From: Bacteroidia bacterium
GTDB lineage: Bacteria; Bacteroidota; Bacteroidia; UKL13-3
Assembly (NCBI GenBank): GCA_023151275.1
Contig: JAKLJI010000024.1
Span: 1 to 49,448 of the forward strand
Direction of reading: 5' to 3'
Length of the DNA stretch: 49,448 nucleotides
In this document: one piece after another, positions 46,381-49,448 of the stretch
Layout: each line of letters opens with the position of its first letter
Position numbering within the stretch: the stretch's first letter is position 1
Program-made: the position numbers and the translations under genes
Notes under the pieces: generated by a model
Databases searched by the model: none
What the model was told of the DNA's origin: nothing
The model's input: the letters and a program-made list of their open reading frames with translations, nothing else

Positions 46381-46520
46381 CTGCCGGGGCATCCGCTTGT
46401 ACTACCCTTTAGGGAAAATCCGCGGCTGTAAGGCTGCTGTCAGGGCTTCCTCCGGTCGCCTGCCCTCAGCCACATCCGCAGGCTTTCCCTAAAGTGCGGT
46501 ACCGCTTCTCCCCCTGGCGC
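46381..46520 (+). repeat. GC-rich structured dispersed repeat, copy B
   Basis: Same order of words as copy A: CTGCCGGGGCATCCG, TTGTACT, GCGGCTGTA, AGGGCTTCCTCC, GGTCGCC (46454-46460), GCGGTACCGC, CTCCCCCTGGCGC. Stems: AGGGAAA/TTTCCCT (46411-46417/46484-46490), GCGG/CCGC, GGCTG/CAGCC (46432-46436/46467-46471), AGGGC/GCCCT (46442-46446/46462-46466). Confidence 0.8.
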
Positions 46521-46594
46521 AACAGTTCCATAAACCATCAAACTCTTGGTGCTTAGTACTATTTATTTTAGCAAAGCAAAAATTTCCATTGCCC

Positions 46595-46772
46595 TTTAAC
46601 CCGGATTACGCATTTGAACTTCGTGATGAGGGCCAAAAGGCCAAAGAAATTGGCAGTTTCACGAGCAAGGCATAATGCACCGTTATGGTGAGTGAGGGAA
46701 ACTGAGTTTACGCCCAATTTCACAGGCATTTTGGGCTGTAATAGATGGGCAAATGCGTATTCCGGGTTTAAA
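46595..46772 (+). repeat. AT-rich MITE-like element, copy R2 with terminal inverted repeats
   Basis: About 178 bases bounded by near-perfect inverted repeats: 46595-46615 and 46751-46772, both carrying ACCCGGA and TACGCATTT, differing by one substitution and one indel. The interior aligns with R1 near 18952-19130. Minus-strand open frame 46568-46798 crosses it but has no recognisable product. No transposase is encoded inside. Confidence 0.75.
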
Positions 46773-46860
46773 TGGTTAACAATCGCCAACCAAAACACTA
46801 ACTGAGCAATGGAAACTATTCAGCCTTTATACAAACCGGGTGCAACAAATACCAGACTAA

Positions 46861-46900
46861 ATTTTAACCCGGAAAATGAATTTGTACTTCATTAATCGGG
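46861..46900 (+). repeat. Truncated left end of the R2-type element (copy R3)
   Basis: TTTTAACCCGGAAAATGAA followed by TTTGTACTTC and CGGGC repeats the first 39 bases of R2 with about ten differences, then diverges. The rest of 46773-47078 shows nothing coding. Confidence 0.6.
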
Positions 46901-47078
46901 CTTTTGTAAAACAAAAATAAACATACAGGTATTGCCGAAAATTTGTAAATTAGATTCTCTAAAGGCTTTTCAATGAAACAGTTTTACCAAAGCCTAATAC
47001 CTTTAATATCTATAAATACAAGGCTTTGGGCTTTGTGAAAACCAGTAAACAAAATTTTAAGCCCTCAGTACATAAAAT

Positions 47079-47342
47079 ATGAAACAACTATTCTTAATTT
47101 TTTCAATGGTGATAGTGCTTTTTTCTTGTAGGAAAAGCTATGAATGCAATAAGCAAGATGAAATAACTTATGAAAACATACCTGACAGTAATATTAGCCA
47201 GATTCCATATACAGGAAATGAGCTAATAAGTTTTGTAAATGAAACTGGCGATACTGCGGTGTTTAAATGCACCGGTTATAAAAACTATTATAGTACAGTA
47301 AAAAAATCTGAGGGGGGAAGGGGAAATGGCTGGCTTTTTTGA
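47079..47342 (+). CDS. Small lipoprotein, possibly truncated
   Basis: 87 residues. Signal peptide with lipobox LFSC (Cys17), then a polar domain with the pattern NETGDTAVFKCTGYKNYY. The sequence ends abruptly in GNGWLF, and non-coding sequence of the IS3 neighbourhood follows. The intact gene may have been longer and lost its end when the element arrived. No family recognised. Confidence 0.65.
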   Translation: MKQLFLIFSMVIVLFSCRKSYECNKQDEITYENIPDSNISQIPYTGNELISFVNETGDTAVFKCTGYKNYYSTVKKSEGGRGNGWLF

Positions 47343-47518
47343 CAAGTTGTAAATATAGTTTTTGGTTTTGAATTTTGCATTGTTGAATCGAAACGGAAGC
47401 GAGCTCTGCTGAGGAGCAACTCGCCAGTGATAGATTCCTCCGACAGAAAATTAAACGGTGGTGGATACTTTCTACCTCCGTTTTTTTTATTTTCTGGAGG
47501 AGTAATGCCTTCAAAAAC

Positions 47519-48334
47519 CTATGCAACATATGAGGAGGGAGTTTGATAATTTAGAGCCTGATGAGGCCTGATTTCATTGTATTCTTCAATGAATCCATTT
47601 GTTACCTCTTGAGCATCTTCAATGGTATTAAACACGTAAGCATCCAGTACATCTTCTCTATATGTTCTATTGAACCTTTCAACTATTGCATTCTCCTGCG
47701 GTTTTCCTTTTCTAATTCTACTCCATTCTATGTTGTTCTTAGTAAGCCAACACTGGAAAAGTTTGGAGCGAAATTCTGGACCGTTATCCGTTCGAATACG
47801 CTTTGGTGTTCCATGGCGTTCGATGAGGATATCCAAATATTCAATTACCCGTCTTGCAGGTAAGTTAATTGCAATTTCTATCCCCTTGCATTCACGGTTA
47901 AAGTGGTCAATCACATTCAAGGTTCGGATTCTTCGCCCGCTATTTAGTGAGTCTGACATGAAGTCTATAGCCCATTCTTCATTCTTGGCTAATGGGAGTT
48001 GAATAGGATTCTTAGGATTATCTTTGATTCTGCGTCTGAGCTTTTTACTCAACGAAAATCCCTCCCGCTCATAAACCCTGCGAATCTTGCTAACTCCTAG
48101 TTCCGGATAATCCTTTTGAACTTGTTTAATGACTTTGACCCTTCCTTTTCTAGTAGTGCCAATGGCCTTTTGAATAATCTCCTTTATCCGTTTATCCTTG
48201 ATTGGCATCTTATGCTTATAGTACTTGGTTTTCCTGGAGCACCCTAATAACCTGCACGCCCGAGCATGTGACACTTCCATATAACTTGATAAAACATATG
48301 AAAGGCACTGCTCCTTATCCCCGGGCGTTACCAC
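47519..48334 (-). CDS. IS3-family transposase OrfB (DDE integrase)
   Basis: 271 residues from the GTG at 48334. The HTH_21 region comes first (KGRVKVIKQVQKDYPELGVS), then the integrase core with D in AIDFMSDS, D in RTDNGPEF and E in AIVERFNR, the DDE triad, and the C-terminal FIEEYNEIRPHQAL that is typical of the family. It is read mainly as an OrfAB fusion after slippage on A-AAA-AAG at 48334-48340. The reading frame is undamaged. Confidence 0.93.
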   Translation of the reverse strand: MVTPGDKEQCLSYVLSSYMEVSHARACRLLGCSRKTKYYKHKMPIKDKRIKEIIQKAIGTTRKGRVKVIKQVQKDYPELGVSKIRRVYEREGFSLSKKLRRRIKDNPKNPIQLPLAKNEEWAIDFMSDSLNSGRRIRTLNVIDHFNRECKGIEIAINLPARRVIEYLDILIERHGTPKRIRTDNGPEFRSKLFQCWLTKNNIEWSRIRKGKPQENAIVERFNRTYREDVLDAYVFNTIEDAQEVTNGFIEEYNEIRPHQALNYQTPSSYVA

Positions 48335-48594
48335 TTTTTTGAGTTGATATCTTTAAGAATTTGATTGTCTAATGTTAGCTCGGCTACAGCTCGTTTAAGC
48401 CTAGAATTTTCTTCCTCAAGTTGTTTGAGACGCTTAAGTTCATCTAAAGTCATTCCTGAATACTTCTTCTTCCAATTTTGGAAGGTGGGTTCACTGATAC
48501 CATGTTTGCGGCAGATCTCTGCTACTTTTTGACCTTGTTCTTGTTCATTGAGGATCGCTAGTATCTGAGCCTCCGTGAATCTTGATTTTTTCAT
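48328..48594 (-). CDS. IS3-family OrfA (HTH protein)
   Basis: 88 residues: MKKSRFTEAQILAIL, HTH with ICRKHGISEPTFQNWKKKYSG, and a leucine-zipper tail LKQLEEENSRLKRAVAEL. It binds the element ends and, alone, usually represses transposition. It ends with DINSKKW and overlaps OrfB by seven bases. Confidence 0.93.
   Translation of the reverse strand: MKKSRFTEAQILAILNEQEQGQKVAEICRKHGISEPTFQNWKKKYSGMTLDELKRLKQLEEENSRLKRAVAELTLDNQILKDINSKKW
48334..48340 (-). promoter_or_regulatory. Programmed -1 frameshift site A6G
   Basis: The minus strand reads A-AAA-AAG in the OrfA frame at its last lysines. A -1 slip continues into OrfB as KKVVTPG. This is the usual IS3 slippery heptamer. Confidence 0.85.
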
Positions 48595-48632
48595 GATTTA
48601 ATTCGGTTTATTGTTAAAGATATAATTTTAAC

Positions 48633-48827
48633 ATGTCCGAAAAAAACAGCCCAGTTCCCAGTCAAATTCGCCAATTTGTTCGTATCAGGCGAACTGGCAA
48701 GGAAAAAATAAATAAAATTGAAACACAACTATCCGAAACTTTAGATAGAAAATACGGAAAAGAACTCAAACCTTTGAGGTATCTGACATCTCAAGAATAT
48801 GAGCCTTTTCCGCAGAAACAAAAATAA
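48633..48827 (+). CDS. Small hypothetical protein overlapping the IS4-type transposase start
   Basis: 64 residues, basic and charged (SQIRQFVRIRRTGKEKINK, ELKPLRYLT), helical. It overlaps the transposase start by 29 bases in another frame. It may be a small passenger or regulator of the IS4-type element, or the tail of an interrupted gene. No family recognised. Confidence 0.45.
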   Translation: MSEKNSPVPSQIRQFVRIRRTGKEKINKIETQLSETLDRKYGKELKPLRYLTSQEYEPFPQKQK

Positions 48828-49448
48828 TAATAAACCTGTAATTCGTCAGGTTATTGATTTAATTCCACGCTTTCTCATAAAAAAAGCAGTAAGTAAATAT
48901 CAAAGTGATAAGTATTGCCATAAATACAAGACATATGACCAATTAGTAGCCCTATTGTTCGGACAGCTTTGTAAATGCAGCACTTTAGAGGATATTTCGG
49001 TTGGTATTGGTGTTTCAGAAATATTTATTTCAGACCTTGGTTTAGAGCAAAGTCCTGCTAAATCAACTATGAGTGATGGTAACAAGAAACGTAACTGGCA
49101 AGTGTTCGAGCAGTTATTTAATGATTTACTCAAGTACTATGGAAACAGCCTAACCCAATACTCGAACCAAGTGGTAATTGAAGAGGTTAAATCACACACA
49201 ATCCTTATTCGTGACAGTAGCACGATTAGTCTGTGTCTAAGTATGTTCGATTGGGCAAAGTTCCGAACAGCTAAAGGCGGCATTAAAATACATACACAAT
49301 GGGATGAAGCAATGATGCTTCCGAACTTGGTTAATATTACAGAGGCTGCGGTTCATGATAGCAAAGGTTTTGAGCAGGTTGTCTTTGAAAAGGGGACGGT
49401 GATCATTGAAGACAAAGGGTATTGGGACTTTGGAGTAATCCGAGACAG
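48799..49448 (+). CDS. IS4-family transposase with DUF4372 N-terminus (partial, runs off the window)
   Basis: 216 residues without a stop to the window edge. MSLFRRNKNNN and FLIKKAVSKYQSDKYCHKY, then LVALLFGQLCKCSTLEDI form the DUF4372 domain of this Bacteroidota transposase group. The first catalytic Asp lies in IRDSSTISLC and the next block has GGIKIHTQWD; the Glu region would be outside. It begins about 200 bases from the IS3 orfA and points away from it, so two elements are neighbours here. Completeness cannot be judged. Confidence 0.88.
   Translation, partial: MSLFRRNKNNNKPVIRQVIDLIPRFLIKKAVSKYQSDKYCHKYKTYDQLVALLFGQLCKCSTLEDISVGIGVSEIFISDLGLEQSPAKSTMSDGNKKRNWQVFEQLFNDLLKYYGNSLTQYSNQVVIEEVKSHTILIRDSSTISLCLSMFDWAKFRTAKGGIKIHTQWDEAMMLPNLVNITEAAVHDSKGFEQVVFEKGTVIIEDKGYWDFGVIRD

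Larger units (their letters stand above)
47519..48594 (-). mobile_element. IS3-family insertion sequence (core; ends not resolved)
   Basis: Two overlapping frames encode the transposase and are joined by a programmed -1 frameshift. I searched 47340-47520 and 48595-48660 for matching terminal inverted repeats and could not settle on a pair, so the given span is the coding core. Both the integrase catalytic residues and the HTH are intact, so the element may be active. Confidence 0.88.

Noticed and set aside
46568-46798. 76-residue minus-strand frame
   Set aside because: It spans the inverted-repeat element R2; the related copy R1 does not keep the frame.
1-49448. tRNA, rRNA genes or a CRISPR array
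   Set aside because: I read for T-loop words such as GGTTCGA with matching acceptor stems, rRNA signatures and regularly spaced direct repeats, and found none that I could support.

Overview
The window looks like a chromosomal segment of a member of the Bacteroidota. The signs are a promoter of the form TTTG-N19-TAnnTTTG in front of guaB and further TAnnTTTG -7 elements elsewhere; a DUF4175-type membrane/coiled-coil protein; a bacterial geranylgeranylglyceryl phosphate synthase; a fused alpha/beta E1 dehydrogenase; Cys-anchored lipoproteins; a possible type IX-secretion-like C-terminal domain; and mostly weak or absent Shine-Dalgarno sequences. No rRNA, tRNA or CRISPR array was seen. The species cannot be named from the sequence.

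Layout. 1-1690 (minus): an SDR oxidoreductase, a four-helix membrane protein and the start of an AraC-type regulator, tightly packed. 1927-6921: a DNA-damage cassette with a DnaE-type polymerase and a Y-family polymerase overlapping by 4 bases (minus), and a divergent SRAP/YedK protein. 7228-9213: two lipoproteins (a possible beta-barrel and an alpha/beta hydrolase) and a single-domain response regulator. 9300-12290: a GC-rich structured repeat, then an AT-rich accessory stretch with a small DNA-binding-like protein, an AlbA_2/ATPase-like regulator and an orphan. 12379-19908: conserved metabolism (2-oxoacid dehydrogenase E1, hydrolase, thioredoxin-like protein, amidophosphoribosyltransferase, LptB, small lipoprotein, GGGP synthase). 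20492-23872: a B12-dependent ribonucleotide reductase. 24131-27608: a secreted unknown, a SprT-like protease with TerC, and a Ser/Thr-type phosphatase. 27833-33386: a second accessory region with a split HipBST-type toxin-antitoxin operon with twin operators, a decayed nucleotidyltransferase pair, a decayed type I restriction gene, a UDG-superfamily protein and unknown genes. 33680-46299: housekeeping genes again (guaB, MFS transporter, DUF4175 protein, cdd-ade, saccharopine dehydrogenase-like, TrmN6-like, YyaL/DUF255). 46300-49448: repeats, an orphan lipoprotein, an IS3-family element and the start of an IS4-type transposase.

Two families of dispersed non-coding elements stand out. Four GC-rich copies (9341-9482, 26601-26700, 33400-33550 on the minus strand, 46381-46520) fold into similar long hairpins. 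Paired bases differ between copies while pairing is kept, and all four carry the apical motif GGTCGCC. A second, AT-rich, MITE-like family is present at 18952-19130, 46595-46772 (with near-perfect 21/22-base terminal inverted repeats) and, truncated, at 46861-46900. I could not assign either to a described family. The purine genes in the window (PurF-like, guaB, adenine deaminase) are scattered, not one operon.
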